A stretch of 64,000 nucleotides of DNA from Moritella dasanensis ArB 0140 (GCF_000276805.1 NZ_AKXQ01000013.1:62001-126000), one strand, 5' to 3'; counted from the stretch's first letter, positions 9,106-20,048 are shown. The notes: generated by a model not told the origin, from the sequence alone. Numbers and translations: made by a program.

Positions 9106-11433
9106 GTGAGTTTAGGGATGATTAAAGCGACGTTACACAAGAAAAGAATAGGTATAGCGAGGCAATTACTTGTTTCAATCATACTTATCAGCTCTATTTT
9201 TACATTACTCATTACAGGCTTGAATGTCTACCTTGATTATGAAAAGGATATTTCAGCGGTAGAAACTCAGCTTGACCAAGTAAAACAAAGTTACTTATCG
9301 AGTTTAACCGCGAGTTTATGGATTGAAGACCGCGAACAGCTTAAGTTGCAAGCGGAAGGGATCATGCAACTTCCCAATGTACATTATCTCGAAATTATCG
9401 ATGATAGTGGCACTGTTCTGCGATTAGGTACGCCATTATTCGAATATCAGTACGAAGTCTCTTGGCTTATGCAACAGGACTTTAGTGATAAGCAGTTCGA
9501 CCTTGCGACGATTAAGATACAATCGAATTTATACCCGATCTATAAAGGCTTGTGGGATAAATTTGTGGTGTTGCTGCTAACTCAAGTGGTCAAAACCTTT
9601 ATCGTGGCGTTATTTATTATCTTTGTGGTGTATAAGATTGTGGTTCGGCCGTTAACTGAAATGTCTGATGCCGTTAGCAAATTTGATGATGAACAACTTC
9701 CACCTCAACTCGCATTGAGCCCCCGTTTATTTGACGATGAAATTACCAATTTAACCGCCAGTTATAACGCTTCGATTAAACAAATACGTCATAATTATCA
9801 TGAGCTTGAAGTTGCAAAACGCCAAGCTGAAAATGCCAATTTGAAGAAGAGTGAATTTTTGGCCAATATGAGTCACGAGATCCGCACGCCAATGAATGGG
9901 GTTATTGGTACTGCATCCTTATTGCAAGAAATGCCGATGGGACGCGAACAGAAAGAATTTGTTGATATGCTGTATTCTTCCTCTATGACGTTACTTGATT
10001 TGATTAACGATATTCTTGATTTCTCTAAAATTGAATCGGGACAATTAATTCTGGCTAAAAATCCGCTTAATCTATTTGAGTTATGTAAAGAAGTTGAAGG
10101 TAATTTTTCGATTATGGCGGGACAGAAACAAATCACGCTAGTCTGTCATATTGATGAACAAATACCAGATATGGTACTCGGTGATATTACCCAATTACGT
10201 CAAGTACTGAATAACCTTATTTCTAATGCCATCAAATTCACCTCAATTGGTCACGTACATCTCAATATTAAACTCATCAAACGTGAAGGAAATAGTGCCG
10301 GAGTGATGTTCCAGATTATCGATAGCGGTATTGGTATTGCCGCCGAGAATCAACAAAAAATATTTGAAAAATTTCAGCAAGCAGATGGCGGTACAACACG
10401 TAATTATGGTGGTACTGGCTTAGGTTTAGCCATTTGTCGTAGTATTGTAAAATTAATGGATAGTGACATTCTTGTTTACAGCAAGCCTGGTAAAGGTAGT
10501 CGTTTTGAGTTTGTTGTTGAATTCGAATCTATTGACGAACTCTTGTTGGGGGATGACTCAGAGCAAAGCCTGGCTGGATTATCTATATTGTTAGTCGATG
10601 ACAGCATGTTAAATATGCGTATTACCGCGGCGCAATTGAAAAACTTTGGTGCCAAAGCTGTTTGTTGTGATGATCCCTGTTTAAGCAAAAAAATGGTATT
10701 AGATGCACTAGACAGAGAAATCCCTTTTGATTTGGTTATTCTTGATAAAATCATGCCCCACATGGATGGTTTTACGGTAGCAAAACAATTGCAAGACGAG
10801 TTTGCTGAACTCACGCCTCGATTAATGTTGATGTCTGCCGATGCACAGACTGGTGATGATGTATTAGCAAAACAGCTTGGCATAAAAACGTTTTTAAGCC
10901 GCCCGTATAAAGCGGAGACGTTAAAAGCGGTGGTACTTAGTACTATGTTAGAGCATCCCCCTCAAAGTGTTGAAGACATTCCCAGTGTGGAAGATAAAAC
11001 CGCTGCTAGTGATATCATGAAAGTACTTTTAGTTGAGGATACATTTATCAATCAGAAAGTAACGACGATGATGTTACAAAAGATGGGCATTGAGGTGACC
11101 TTGGCTGAGAATGGCCAAATTGGTGTTGATTTATGCAAAGATCAGACGTTTAATTTGATTCTGATGGATTGCCAAATGCCGGTGCTTGATGGTTTTGAAG
11201 CAACAAAAATGATTCGTGAGAATGAAACTTCGGATCAACACACCCCCATCATTGCATTAACCGCGAATGTACTGCAAACCGAAAAGGATAAGTGCTTTGT
11301 GGCTGGGATGGATGACTTTATGGGTAAGCCCGTGAGTAAACAGCTATTAACGCTGATGTTACAGAAGCATTTGTCACCTTGGTTAGCTGAACGGCCTTAT
11401 GCGCATACCGTAGAATCAGTTAATTTGGCATGA
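9106..11433 (+). CDS. Hybrid sensor histidine kinase (TM-sensor-TM-HAMP-HisKA-HATPase-REC-REC)
   Basis: The 775-residue inner-membrane kinase has TM1 (about 20-42), a periplasmic sensor region of about 115 residues, TM2 (about 160-182), a HAMP-like linker and coiled coil, then HisKA with H257 in [10 protein letters not shown], an ATPase domain with the [10 protein letters not shown]-box and GGTGLGLAI, and two receivers with aspartates at about D547 (LVILDKIMP) and D688 (LILMDCQMP). No Hpt domain is present, so a separate phosphotransfer protein is needed. The listed start is a GTG; an in-frame ATG at 9118 is equally plausible because the GTG is only two bases from AGGA. It resembles BarA/TorS-type kinases. 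Confidence 0.9.
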   Translation: MSLGMIKATLHKKRIGIARQLLVSIILISSIFTLLITGLNVYLDYEKDISAVETQLDQVKQSYLSSLTASLWIEDREQLKLQAEGIMQLPNVHYLEIIDDSGTVLRLGTPLFEYQYEVSWLMQQDFSDKQFDLATIKIQSNLYPIYKGLWDKFVVLLLTQVVKTFIVALFIIFVVYKIVVRPLTEMSDAVSKFDDEQLPPQLALSPRLFDDEITNLTASYNASIKQIRHNYHELEVAKRQAENANLKKSEFLANMSHEIRTPMNGVIGTASLLQEMPMGREQKEFVDMLYSSSMTLLDLINDILDFSKIESGQLILAKNPLNLFELCKEVEGNFSIMAGQKQITLVCHIDEQIPDMVLGDITQLRQVLNNLISNAIKFTSIGHVHLNIKLIKREGNSAGVMFQIIDSGIGIAAENQQKIFEKFQQADGGTTRNYGGTGLGLAICRSIVKLMDSDILVYSKPGKGSRFEFVVEFESIDELLLGDDSEQSLAGLSILLVDDSMLNMRITAAQLKNFGAKAVCCDDPCLSKKMVLDALDREIPFDLVILDKIMPHMDGFTVAKQLQDEFAELTPRLMLMSADAQTGDDVLAKQLGIKTFLSRPYKAETLKAVVLSTMLEHPPQSVEDIPSVEDKTAASDIMKVLLVEDTFINQKVTTMMLQKMGIEVTLAENGQIGVDLCKDQTFNLILMDCQMPVLDGFEATKMIRENETSDQHTPIIALTANVLQTEKDKCFVAGMDDFMGKPVSKQLLTLMLQKHLSPWLAERPYAHTVESVNLA

Positions 11434-11489
11434 GTGAGAAGAATGTAATAGAGATGTTGTACCGCCATACTTGTCAGTACGGTTAATCA

Positions 11490-11525
11490 AAAAAAAGGCG
11501 AACAATATACATTGTTCGCCTTTTT
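11490..11525. terminator. Bidirectional terminator between kinase and cytochrome c' genes
   Basis: GGCGAACAAT (11497-11506) pairs with ATTGTTCGCC (11511-11520); a run of A precedes the stem and a run of T follows it, so it serves both converging genes. Confidence 0.92.
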
Positions 11526-11540
11526 CGTTATCGAAATCGA

Positions 11541-12002
11541 TTATTTTGATTTGTAGTCGCTGTGACAAGACTTACAGTTTTTCGCTGTTTGACCAAATGC
11601 TTTTTTGATTTGGCCACGGTCGCCTTGTTTTGCAACGGCCGCTAGGTTTTGTGCATCTTTACTAAATTGACTAAATTTAGCCTCGAAGCCTGCTGCGTCA
11701 GTCCAGATTGCTGCTTTTGCTTTAGTGTCTCCGGATTGGCTGTCGCTACTAATAAAACCGTGCTGTGCCATCGGGATTAACTGCGCTAATTGTTCTGAAC
11801 GTAATTGAAATTGAGCGTCATTCCAGTCTTTCTTGCCTTTAACCATATCGGCCATGTCAGAAAAGTTGATGGCGATCATTGTCAATGCTGATTGGCGGTA
11901 TTTGATGTCTGTTTCAGCTTTATCAAACGTAGCTGCTTGTGCAGTTGAGAACATCATTAATGATGTCAGACCCGCTAATTTTAGTGTTTTGCTCCAGAAC
12001 AT
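11541..12002 (-). CDS. Cytochrome c' (c-556 type), periplasmic
   Basis: The 153-residue precursor has a signal peptide ending near AQA (about residue 24) and one C-terminal haem-binding motif, CKSCH at 143-147, the position characteristic of the four-helix cytochrome c' family. These proteins bind gases such as NO or shuttle electrons in the periplasm; the exact role is not evident. AAGGAAG lies five bases before the ATG. Single gene between the bidirectional terminator and a divergent binding-protein gene. Confidence 0.88.
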   Translation of the reverse strand: MFWSKTLKLAGLTSLMMFSTAQAATFDKAETDIKYRQSALTMIAINFSDMADMVKGKKDWNDAQFQLRSEQLAQLIPMAQHGFISSDSQSGDTKAKAAIWTDAAGFEAKFSQFSKDAQNLAAVAKQGDRGQIKKAFGQTAKNCKSCHSDYKSK

Positions 12003-12173
12003 TTTGCTTCCTTATTGTATTGGTGTAGTTATTCGTTGATAACCTATTATTATATGCTTGATAATAAACTATTTTTAGGTATGGGGAAATGTGATGCGTT
12101 GCATTATTTAGCAAAAAGTTGTGTGTTAAATTAGTTGCTACCTAAACAGTATTCATTAGCTAAGGAAAGCATA

Positions 12174-13097
12174 ATGCGAGCAGGTCATATCATGGAACGA
12201 TCACATCCCTCACATCGGCATATTGGCATATCGCGCGCGCTATTTTTAATCTGTTTACTTTATTTACTTTCAACGGTAACGATACAAGCTAGTCAGTTGC
12301 GTGTGGCGGTTTCGGCGTTGGACTCTGGCATGGCTGTTGAACACGTACAATCGGGTATGGAATCTGAATTAATGCGGCAGGGTTATATTGCAGGCGCAAA
12401 TCTTACCTGGATTGATAATAATAAACCGCAATTATCCGATGTTAATGTGACTATTTCGACAGCCGAAAATACGCCTTTTATTACCTTAATGAGCCAGCAA
12501 GGCTTATCAACAGATATTTACCTTAATAACATTCATTTTGATGCCGATGGGAATATAGATTTAACGGAACGCTACGAAGTTAATTTTATTAAGCGATTAC
12601 TGCCAAAGATTAATACTCTGGGAGTGATTGCCAACCGGAATGTAATGGATATCAGTAAAATGCAGGCGTTTCTTACGCAGCAAAAAAACAATGGTGTAGA
12701 TATTATTTATTACTATGTTGATGACAGTGCTGAGTTAAGACAAGCTACACGTATCCTTGCGCCACAAGTAGATGCTATTTATTTACCGAGTCACATTACT
12801 GATATGCCAGCACTGAATAATGTAGTGATGGTGGCAGAACGAAACAACGTCGCGCTTATAGGTGAAGATCATAGCAGTGTGGGTAAAGGTGTTTTTGCAG
12901 TTTATAACATCGATTATGTGCAAGTAGGTCGAGATACAGCTGATTTGTTGGTGCGTTTAGCCGAAGGTAGTGATGGTTTTAATAGCGATGATTACCTTGC
13001 TCAACCTATTCTGTCGCTTAATTTGGATGCAGCGGCGAGAATGGGCATTGAGTTATCCAGCGAAATTATTAATAAAGCCAAATATATTATTGAATAA
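12174..13097 (+). CDS. Orphan ABC-type substrate-binding protein (PF04392-like)
   Basis: The protein resembles the ABC_sub_bind family of periplasmic binding proteins: a membrane-spanning signal segment (about residues 18-37), then a two-lobed region with PKINTLGVIANR, VDAIYLPSHITDMPALNNV and a C-terminal GVFAVYNIDYVQVGRDTADL typical of the family. I chose the ATG at 12174 because AAGGAAA precedes it; the frame extends further upstream to 12135. No permease or ATPase genes are adjacent, so its transporter, if any, is elsewhere. Confidence 0.75.
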   Translation: MRAGHIMERSHPSHRHIGISRALFLICLLYLLSTVTIQASQLRVAVSALDSGMAVEHVQSGMESELMRQGYIAGANLTWIDNNKPQLSDVNVTISTAENTPFITLMSQQGLSTDIYLNNIHFDADGNIDLTERYEVNFIKRLLPKINTLGVIANRNVMDISKMQAFLTQQKNNGVDIIYYYVDDSAELRQATRILAPQVDAIYLPSHITDMPALNNVVMVAERNNVALIGEDHSSVGKGVFAVYNIDYVQVGRDTADLLVRLAEGSDGFNSDDYLAQPILSLNLDAAARMGIELSSEIINKAKYIIE

Positions 13098-13226
13098 AAG
13101 GGCAGGGGATCGCGCGGAATAAAGGCTTTATCTATCGGATAAGTTGCTTTCGGTGACGACGGAGGCTGAATAAAGGTCAACTTTTGCAATTATATTCAAT
13201 TTTTTTTTAATAAATTCACCTTTCTG

Positions 13227-13254
13227 CTTGAAGCTTTCAATTTCGCCCCCATAT
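13227..13254 (+). promoter_or_regulatory. Sigma-32 type promoter P1 of dnaK
   Basis: CTTGAA at 13227-13232 and CCCCATAT at 13247-13254 are separated by 14 bases, matching the RpoH consensus (CTTGAA, 13-15 bases, CCCCATNT) exactly. Confidence 0.88.
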
Positions 13255-13323
13255 TTATTTTCAATCGCAGAGATAACCTTGCAATGTGCGGGTTGTCAGT
13301 GACAGATAAAGTATTTCGACAGA

Positions 13324-13351
13324 CTTGAAATTGCTTTAACTGTCACCATTT
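13324..13351 (+). promoter_or_regulatory. Second sigma-32 type promoter of dnaK
   Basis: CTTGAA at 13324-13329 and CACCATTT at 13344-13351, again with 14 bases between, match the RpoH consensus at all but one position. It is the promoter nearer to the dnaK ATG. Confidence 0.72.
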
Positions 13352-13399
13352 ATTCTGTATCAAATTTGTAAATGAAGTATTTATTGGAGAATTACGATT

Positions 13400-15322
13400 A
13401 TGGGTAGAATCATTGGTATCGATTTAGGTACAACTAACTCTTGTGTATCAATCTTAGATGGCGGCACTGCTCGTATCATCGAGAATGCTGAAGGTGATCG
13501 TACTACTCCGTCAATCATCGCTTATAGCGCAGATGGTGAAACTTTAGTAGGTCAACCTGCAAAACGTCAAGCTGTAACGAACCCTGAAAACACGCTGTTT
13601 GCAATCAAGCGTATGATCGGCCGTCGTTTTGAAGATGAAGAAATCCAACGTGACATCAAAATCATGCCGTTCAAAATTGTTAAAGCTGACAATGGTGATG
13701 CATGGGTTGAAGCGAAAGGCCAAAAAATGGCTCCGCCACAAATTTCTGCTGAAGTTTTGAAAAAAATGAAAAAAACAGCAGAAGACTATTTAGGTGAAGC
13801 AGTAACTGAAGCGGTTATTACTGTACCTGCATACTTCAACGATTCACAACGCCAAGCAACGAAAGATGCTGGTCGTATCGCTGGTCTTGAAGTTAAACGT
13901 ATTATCAACGAACCAACTGCTGCTGCATTCGCATATGGCGTAAACACAGCTAAAGGCGACAGCGTTGTTGCTGTATACGACCTTGGTGGTGGTACATTCG
14001 ATATCTCTATCATCGAAATCGATGAAGTAGATGGCGAGAAGACGTTTGAAGTACTAGCAACTAACGGTGATACTCACCTAGGTGGCGAAGATTTCGATAC
14101 ACGTCTAATCAACTACCTAGTAGAAGAATTCAAAAAAGAACAAAGCTTCGACCTAACGAACGATCCGCTAGCAATGCAACGTCTTAAAGAAGCTGCAGAA
14201 AAAGCGAAAATCGAACTGTCTTCAGCACAACAAACAGATGTTAACTTACCTTACATCACTGCTGATGCATCAGGTCCTAAACATTTAAACATTAAAGTAA
14301 CACGTGCGAAATTAGAATCTCTTGTAGAAGACCTAGTTAAAGCAACGATGGAACCATTACGTATTGCATTACAAGATGCAGACCTAGCTGTTGGCGATAT
14401 CAACGATATCATCCTAGTTGGTGGTCAAACACGTATGCCTATGGTTCAAGCGGCTGTTACTGAATTCTTCGGTAAAGAAGCACGTAAAGACGTTAACCCT
14501 GATGAAGCTGTTGCAATGGGCGCGGCGATTCAAGGTGCGGTACTTTCTGGCGACAAAACAGACGTACTTCTTCTAGACGTTACACCTCTATCTCTAGGTA
14601 TTGAGACTATGGGTGGTGTTATGACTAAGCTTATCGAGAAAAACACAACTATCCCGACTAAAGCGTCACAAACATTCTCAACAGCTGAAGATAACCAAGC
14701 TGCTGTAACTGTTCACGCAATCCAAGGCGAGCGTAAACGTGCTGCAGACAACAAATCACTAGGTCAATTCAACCTAGAAGGTATCCGTCCTGCACAACGT
14801 GGTATTCCACAAATCGAAGTTGCTTTCGATATTGATGCTGATGGTATCTTACACGTATCTGCTACTGATAAAGATACTGGTAAAGAACAAAAAATCACAA
14901 TCCAAGCGTCTTCTGGTCTTTCTGATGAAGAAGTAGAAGCAATGGTACGTGATGCTGAAGCAAACTCTGCTGAAGATGCTAAATTTGAAGAGCTAGTACA
15001 AGCACGTAACCAAGCTGATGCAATGGTTCACGGTACGCGTAAGCAAATCGAAGAAGCTGGCGAAGCACTACCTGCTGATGAAAAAGAAAAAATTGAAGCT
15101 GCTATTGTTGAACTAGAAGCTGCAATTAAAGGCGAAGACAAAGAAGCGATTGAAGCAAAAACTCAAACGTTGATGGAAGCCGCTCAAAAACTAATGGAAA
15201 TTGCTCAACAGCAAGCTGAAGCTCAACAAGCTGGCGCTAGCGCTGAACAGCCACAAGAAAAAGATGTGGCTGGTGATGTTGTTGATGCTGAGTTTGAAGA
15301 AGTAAAAGACGACAAAAAATAA
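13400..15322 (+). CDS. dnaK: Chaperone DnaK (Hsp70)
   Basis: This is the full-length 640-residue Hsp70. The ATPase domain opens with [13 protein letters not shown]-like sequence ([16 protein letters not shown]) and carries [12 protein letters not shown]; the substrate-binding domain follows the linker [17 protein letters not shown], and the C-terminal lid ends in an acidic EEVKDDKK tail. It folds and refolds client proteins in a cycle with DnaJ and GrpE. Two sigma-32 type promoters lie upstream, and dnaJ follows after a strong intercistronic hairpin. grpE is not in the window. Confidence 0.99.
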   Translation: MGRIIGIDLGTTNSCVSILDGGTARIIENAEGDRTTPSIIAYSADGETLVGQPAKRQAVTNPENTLFAIKRMIGRRFEDEEIQRDIKIMPFKIVKADNGDAWVEAKGQKMAPPQISAEVLKKMKKTAEDYLGEAVTEAVITVPAYFNDSQRQATKDAGRIAGLEVKRIINEPTAAAFAYGVNTAKGDSVVAVYDLGGGTFDISIIEIDEVDGEKTFEVLATNGDTHLGGEDFDTRLINYLVEEFKKEQSFDLTNDPLAMQRLKEAAEKAKIELSSAQQTDVNLPYITADASGPKHLNIKVTRAKLESLVEDLVKATMEPLRIALQDADLAVGDINDIILVGGQTRMPMVQAAVTEFFGKEARKDVNPDEAVAMGAAIQGAVLSGDKTDVLLLDVTPLSLGIETMGGVMTKLIEKNTTIPTKASQTFSTAEDNQAAVTVHAIQGERKRAADNKSLGQFNLEGIRPAQRGIPQIEVAFDIDADGILHVSATDKDTGKEQKITIQASSGLSDEEVEAMVRDAEANSAEDAKFEELVQARNQADAMVHGTRKQIEEAGEALPADEKEKIEAAIVELEAAIKGEDKEAIEAKTQTLMEAAQKLMEIAQQQAEAQQAGASAEQPQEKDVAGDVVDAEFEEVKDDKK

Positions 15323-15352
15323 TAACGCCTAAGTTATTACTTTTTAAATAGC

Positions 15353-15381
15353 AAAGGCGTTGGTGCTTCACCAACGCCTTT
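15353..15381 (+). terminator. dnaK-dnaJ intercistronic hairpin
   Basis: A perfect 13-base-pair stem (AAAGGCGTTGGTG / CACCAACGCCTTT) with a three-base loop lies between the genes. It lacks a long T run after it, so it may act as a partial terminator or mRNA-stabilising element that lowers dnaJ relative to dnaK. Confidence 0.7.
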
Positions 15382-15417
15382 CGTGTATCTAAATTATTTA
15401 ATTTTAAGCTGATTATT

Positions 15418-16545
15418 ATGTCAAAACGCGATTATTACGAAGTGCTAGGTGTATCACGCGACGCTAGCGAAAAAGATGTTAAAAAAGCCTATAAACGCCT
15501 AGCAATGAAATATCACCCGGATAGAACGAAGGGTGATAAAGCGATGGAAGAGCAATTTAAAGAAGTTAAAGAAGCTTATGAAGTGCTAAATGATGCACAG
15601 AAAAAAGCGGCTTATGACCAATATGGACATGCTGGTGTAAATCAACAAGGCGGACACGGTGGTCACGGTGACTTCGGCGATGTATTTGGTGATGTATTTG
15701 GTGACATCTTTGGCGGTGGCGGCGGCCGTGGTCGTCAACAACGTGCTGCACGTGGTAGTGATCTGCGTTATAACATGGAACTCACGCTTGAAGAAGCTGT
15801 TCGTGGCGTAAGCAAAACGATTCGTATCCCAAGCCAATGTCACTGTGAAGTGTGTAATGGTTCAGGTGCTAAATCAGGTACTAAAGCGGCAACTTGTAGC
15901 ACTTGTCATGGCCAAGGCCAAGTGCAAATGCGTCAAGGTTTCTTTGCGGTAAACCAAGCATGCCCAACCTGTCATGGTAAAGGAAAAATTATTAAAGATC
16001 CTTGCCGTAAGTGTCATGGTGAAGGTCGTTACGAACGCAGCAAAGATCTAAAAGTAACAATTCCAGCAGGTGTTGATACTGGCGATCGTATCCGTCTTAC
16101 GGGTGAAGGCGAAGCTGGCGATGTCGGTGCCGGTGCTGGTGATCTCTATGTGCAAGTATCAGTGCGTCAGCATGCGATCTTTGAACGTGATGGCAGCAAT
16201 CTTTATTGTGAAGTGCCTATTAGCTTCACTTACGCAGCTGTTGGTGGCGAAATCGAAGTGCCGACTTTAGATGGTCGCGTTAAACTAAAAGTACCGGCTG
16301 AAACACAAACTGGTCGCATGTTCCGTTTACGCGGTAAAGGCGTTAAATCTGTACGCGGTGGCGCGGTTGGTGACCTATTGTGTAAAGTAACACTTGAAAC
16401 GCCTGTTAAGTTAAACGCAGAGCAAAAAGATTTGTTACAACAGTTTGAATCATCGCTAAATAATGCGTCGGCAAAGAAACATAAGCCTAAATCAGAAGGC
16501 TTCTTTGACGGCGTTAAAAGCTTCTTTGATGACCTAACTAAATAA
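15418..16545 (+). CDS. dnaJ: Co-chaperone DnaJ (Hsp40)
   Basis: The 375-residue protein has the J domain (about 4-70, with HPD in KYHPDR), a Gly/Phe-rich stretch with repeated FGD and GG units (about 75-110), four CxxCxGxG-type zinc motifs starting with CEVCNGSG, and the two C-terminal substrate-binding domains. It delivers clients to DnaK and stimulates its ATPase. It follows dnaK by 95 bases and ends at a strong terminator. Confidence 0.98.
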   Translation: MSKRDYYEVLGVSRDASEKDVKKAYKRLAMKYHPDRTKGDKAMEEQFKEVKEAYEVLNDAQKKAAYDQYGHAGVNQQGGHGGHGDFGDVFGDVFGDIFGGGGGRGRQQRAARGSDLRYNMELTLEEAVRGVSKTIRIPSQCHCEVCNGSGAKSGTKAATCSTCHGQGQVQMRQGFFAVNQACPTCHGKGKIIKDPCRKCHGEGRYERSKDLKVTIPAGVDTGDRIRLTGEGEAGDVGAGAGDLYVQVSVRQHAIFERDGSNLYCEVPISFTYAAVGGEIEVPTLDGRVKLKVPAETQTGRMFRLRGKGVKSVRGGAVGDLLCKVTLETPVKLNAEQKDLLQQFESSLNNASAKKHKPKSEGFFDGVKSFFDDLTK

Positions 16546-16574
16546 TTAAATCATATTATTGATTTAGCTATTCT

Positions 16575-16603
16575 AAGCCGCGATTTAATCGCGGCTTTTT
16601 TTA
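16575..16603 (+). terminator. Terminator of dnaKJ
   Basis: AAGCCGCGA pairs with TCGCGGCTT and is followed by a run of T, 30 bases after the dnaJ stop. Confidence 0.93.
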
Positions 16604-16673
16604 TATATCCTGTTTATTCCCGCCCGCTTCTTAATTAACCTAAATACCTCTTAATGGTAGTAAATTGTTGATG

Positions 16674-16689
16674 TGTGATTGATTACACA
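16674..16689 (+). promoter_or_regulatory. Possible CRP site upstream of nagK
   Basis: TGTGA-TTGATT-ACACA differs from the CRP consensus halves (TGTGA-N6-TCACA) at one position. It lies about 110 bases before the nagK start. Only by-eye support. Confidence 0.4.
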
Positions 16690-16795
16690 GATATAACTCA
16701 GCTCAATATCATTATATTTTGTAAACTATTACTATGCATATTTTATAAAATTATCATCAATTAGTTTACTGTTATTTAACGGTCATGGAGGTTAA

Positions 16796-17728
16796 ATGTA
16801 TTACGGTTTTGATATTGGCGGTACCAAGATTGAGTTTTCGGTATATAACACAGCGCTTGAATGTGTTTTCAATGAGCGGATCCCCGCACCTACCGAAGAT
16901 TACGAAGAATTATTAGATGCACTCGATACCTTTATTTTTAACGCTGATAGACAGTTTGATTGTAAAGGCATGGTTGGCATTGGTTATCCTGGGGTGATGG
17001 ACCCTGACTCGAATATGACGATTTGCCCAAACTTACCCAGTTTACATGGTCAAAACTTACAACTTGACTTACAAAAGCGTATTAGTCGTGATGTAAAAGT
17101 ACAGAATGATGCCAATTGCTTTGCGTTGTCTGAATGTTTTAAAGGTGCAGCTCAAGACGCTGATATCGCTATCGCGGTGACCTTAGGCACTGGCTTAGGT
17201 GGTGCGATCTGCATTAATAAAACCATTTTGTCTGGACATAACTTTGGCGCCGGTGAATTTGGTCATATGGCTATCCCTGGGACGATGCTACAGCGTTATC
17301 CTGAGTTGCCGCTTACCCATTGTGGCTGTGGTGGTCATTCTTGTTTAGAGACGTACTGTTCTGGAACCGGGCTTGCTGCGTTATATAAACATTACAAGAT
17401 CCATATCGATGGTTCATGCAACGAAGAACAAGCCCTCAAAGGCCCTGCTATTATTGCTGCATACACAGCGAATGAACCTGTTGCTATCAAAACAGTAACG
17501 GTATTTTTAGATATTCTAGCGGCAGCGTTAGGCAATCTGATTATGATCCTCGATCCTAATGTCGTGGTGTTCGGTGGCGGCTTGGCGCGCTTTGATGCCT
17601 TGTATTCGCAATTGCCTGAAAGAATAAAGGCTTATGTATTTGATAACATGAAATTGCCACAGTTGAAACAAGCTGCATTTGGTGGCGAAGGCGGTGTCCG
17701 TGGTGCGGCTCTGTTGAATTATAAATAA
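16796..17728 (+). CDS. nagK: N-acetylglucosamine kinase NagK (ROK family)
   Basis: This 310-residue ROK-family kinase phosphorylates N-acetylglucosamine recycled from peptidoglycan or chitin at the 6 position. It begins MYYGFDIGGTKIEFSVY, the ATP-binding phosphate-1 motif, shared with E. coli NagK, and carries QNDANCFALSECF with the catalytic Asp and the zinc motif HCGCGGHSCLETYCSG. The next best alternative is a related fructo- or glucokinase. GGAGG precedes the ATG. It is a single gene; no nag operon is nearby. Confidence 0.9.
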   Translation: MYYGFDIGGTKIEFSVYNTALECVFNERIPAPTEDYEELLDALDTFIFNADRQFDCKGMVGIGYPGVMDPDSNMTICPNLPSLHGQNLQLDLQKRISRDVKVQNDANCFALSECFKGAAQDADIAIAVTLGTGLGGAICINKTILSGHNFGAGEFGHMAIPGTMLQRYPELPLTHCGCGGHSCLETYCSGTGLAALYKHYKIHIDGSCNEEQALKGPAIIAAYTANEPVAIKTVTVFLDILAAALGNLIMILDPNVVVFGGGLARFDALYSQLPERIKAYVFDNMKLPQLKQAAFGGEGGVRGAALLNYK

Positions 17729-17886
17729 CCGCTGGGATATTGAAATATGGGTGAACGCTAATTAACAGATAGTATTAACAGAGAAAATTTTTATTCTCTC
17801 CCTTGTTTTTATATAAATCGCCCATACCTAGTTATTTAAGCAACACAGTTACTGTGTTTATCATTAAGAATTATGGAAGTTTAATT

Positions 17887-18504
17887 ATGTCTGAATTTGC
17901 AACAAGTGAACAAAAAGGTAGTTACGGTATTGGTCTTCAAATGGGCCAGCAACTTGCAGCTAACCCATTCGAAGGTCTAGACATTTCAGCTGTTCAAGCT
18001 GGTCTTGCAGATGCATTCGCTGGTGAAGAAAGCAAAGTTAGTAACGAAGATCTAAACCAAGCTTTTCAACTAATCCATGAAAAATTAGAAGCTGAAAAAG
18101 CTGAGAAATCAAAAATCTTCGCTGCTGAAGGTGAAAAATTCCTTATTGCAAACGCAGAACGTGAAGAAGTGACTATCACTGAATCTGGTCTACAGTACGA
18201 AGTTATCGCACTTGGTGACATCGATCAAAAACCTACTGCAGAATCAACTGTACGTGTTCATTACCATGGCACACTAACAGACGGTACTGTATTTGATAGC
18301 TCTGTTGAACGTGGTCAACCTGCTGAATTCCCAGTTGGCGGCGTTATCGCTGGTTGGACTGAAGCACTACAACTAATGAATGTTGGTGATAAATTCAAAC
18401 TATCTATCCCACACACACTTGCTTATGGCGAACAGGGCGCAGGCGCTGCAATCGGTCCATTCCAAGCACTAGTATTTGAAGTAGAACTATTAGACATCAT
18501 CTAA
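17887..18504 (+). CDS. fklB: FKBP-type peptidyl-prolyl isomerase FklB
   Basis: This 205-residue protein speeds cis-trans isomerisation of prolyl bonds. The N-terminal dimerisation helices (about 1-85) begin SYGIGLQMGQQL, and the C-terminal FKBP domain (about 95-205) contains VRVHYHGTLTDGTVFDSS and GWTEALQLMNVGDKFKL. I chose the ATG at 17887, which follows GGAAG and gives the length of E. coli FklB; the frame is open further upstream to 17803. No signal peptide, so cytosolic like FklB rather than periplasmic like FkpA. Confidence 0.92.
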   Translation: MSEFATSEQKGSYGIGLQMGQQLAANPFEGLDISAVQAGLADAFAGEESKVSNEDLNQAFQLIHEKLEAEKAEKSKIFAAEGEKFLIANAEREEVTITESGLQYEVIALGDIDQKPTAESTVRVHYHGTLTDGTVFDSSVERGQPAEFPVGGVIAGWTEALQLMNVGDKFKLSIPHTLAYGEQGAGAAIGPFQALVFEVELLDII

Positions 18505-18526
18505 TCAGTCCTATTACAGACTAGCG

Positions 18527-18566
18527 AAACGCCTTGTTCATAGCGATATGAGCAAGGCGTTTTTTT
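18527..18566 (+). terminator. Terminator of fklB
   Basis: AAACGCCTTGTTCAT pairs with ATGAGCAAGGCGTTT (one G-U) around a six-base loop, followed by a T run. Confidence 0.93.
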
Positions 18567-18731
18567 ATGCCTAAAATATGCCTTTCTGTTAATTTACACA
18601 GGCATATCAGCCCTTACTTGTCGATTTACATAGTCATAAACGGTAGTATTGGCACTACTCAAAAAGTGATAAATTTGTGGTGCGGACTATTTAATTGCTG
18701 CTGAGTCATTATTATTTAGGTAAGATGATTT

Positions 18732-18745
18732 TTGATTTAGATCAA
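18732..18745 (+). promoter_or_regulatory. FNR-type box upstream of a small membrane protein gene
   Basis: TTGAT-TTAG-ATCAA is a perfect match to the FNR consensus halves. Its centre is only 24 bases before the ATG at 18763, so class II activation (box at -41.5) would put the transcript start inside the ORF. Repression by FNR, or a leaderless or different start, fits better. Confidence 0.6.
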
Positions 18746-18762
18746 ACTATGGGTAATGAGTA

Positions 18763-18873
18763 ATGGCAACGTATAACGATTTTAACTGGAAGTACGCAGT
18801 AGTGTTTTTAATTGTATTCTTAACAATACCGACAATGCACCTATGGGCTGGCCTATTTGGTATTTTCGGTTAA
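18763..18873 (+). CDS. 36-residue putative single-pass membrane protein
   Basis: A 36-codon ORF encodes a polar N-terminus (ATYNDFNWKY), a hydrophobic span of about 20 residues (AVVFLIVFLTIPTMHLWAGL) and a glycine-rich end. It stands alone between two terminators and behind an FNR-type box, which argues for a real gene. The size and form resemble small subunits of respiratory oxidases such as CydX or CcoQ, but I do not recognise the family and no oxidase gene is nearby. The ribosome binding site is weak (GGGTAATGAG). Confidence 0.6.
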   Translation: MATYNDFNWKYAVVFLIVFLTIPTMHLWAGLFGIFG

Positions 18874-18894
18874 TGGCTGATACTCAGTATGATG

Positions 18895-18931
18895 AACCCG
18901 CATTCTAGCACTTAGAATAGCGGGTTTTTTT
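18895..18931 (+). terminator. Terminator after the 36-residue ORF
   Basis: AACCCGC-ATTCTA pairs with TAGAAT-A-GCGGGTT around a short loop and is followed by seven T. Confidence 0.92.
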
Positions 18932-19047
18932 ATACCCCATTTTTATGGTTAAGAAACGCAACTAGGCATTGTTGATGTGTTTCGAGGAGTGTTATCATCA
19001 AAGTACGCTAACTATTTGATTAATGAAAAACACAGGGAGAAGTCTAG

Positions 19048-19860
<813 letters not shown>

Positions 19861-19887
19861 TTAAAAATTCAAACGAAAATAAAACAG

Positions 19888-19916
19888 TTGCGTAACATTT
19901 ATTTTTTCTGTATTAT
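19888..19916 (+). promoter_or_regulatory. Sigma-70 type promoter of carAB
   Basis: TTGCGT at 19888-19893 and TATTAT at 19911-19916 are separated by 17 bases, predicting a start near 19923 and a leader of about 125 bases before carA. Confidence 0.65.
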
Positions 19917-19936
19917 GCGCGGAATTTGCCAAAATT

Positions 19937-19989
19937 TAGTAATTCAGAGGTTGGTTTTTTAATCTCGAATTACTATGCTGTGTGACAGC
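19937..19989 (+). promoter_or_regulatory. Two stem-loops in the carAB leader
   Basis: TAGTAATTC-GAG (19937-19949, one A bulged) pairs with CTC-GAATTACTA (19964-19975), and GCTGT (19977-19981) pairs with ACAGC (19985-19989). No T run follows, so these do not look like a terminator; they may affect RNA stability or regulator access. No clear ARG or PUR box was found by eye. Confidence 0.45.
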
Positions 19990-20048
19990 CTGGGGTAAAT
20001 AGTTGATTTATTTTATTATTTTTCTATCTATTTTTTTTGGAGGTTGTC

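Larger units (their letters stand above)
13098..13399 (+). promoter_or_regulatory. dnaK upstream region
   Basis: This 302-base gap holds the two heat-shock-type promoters listed separately and a T-rich run at 13200-13208. No additional ORF is evident. Confidence 0.6.

Noticed and set aside
19915-19962. 15-codon ORF upstream of carA
   Set aside because: Its ATG overlaps the -10 element of the proposed carA promoter, so it would not be on that transcript.
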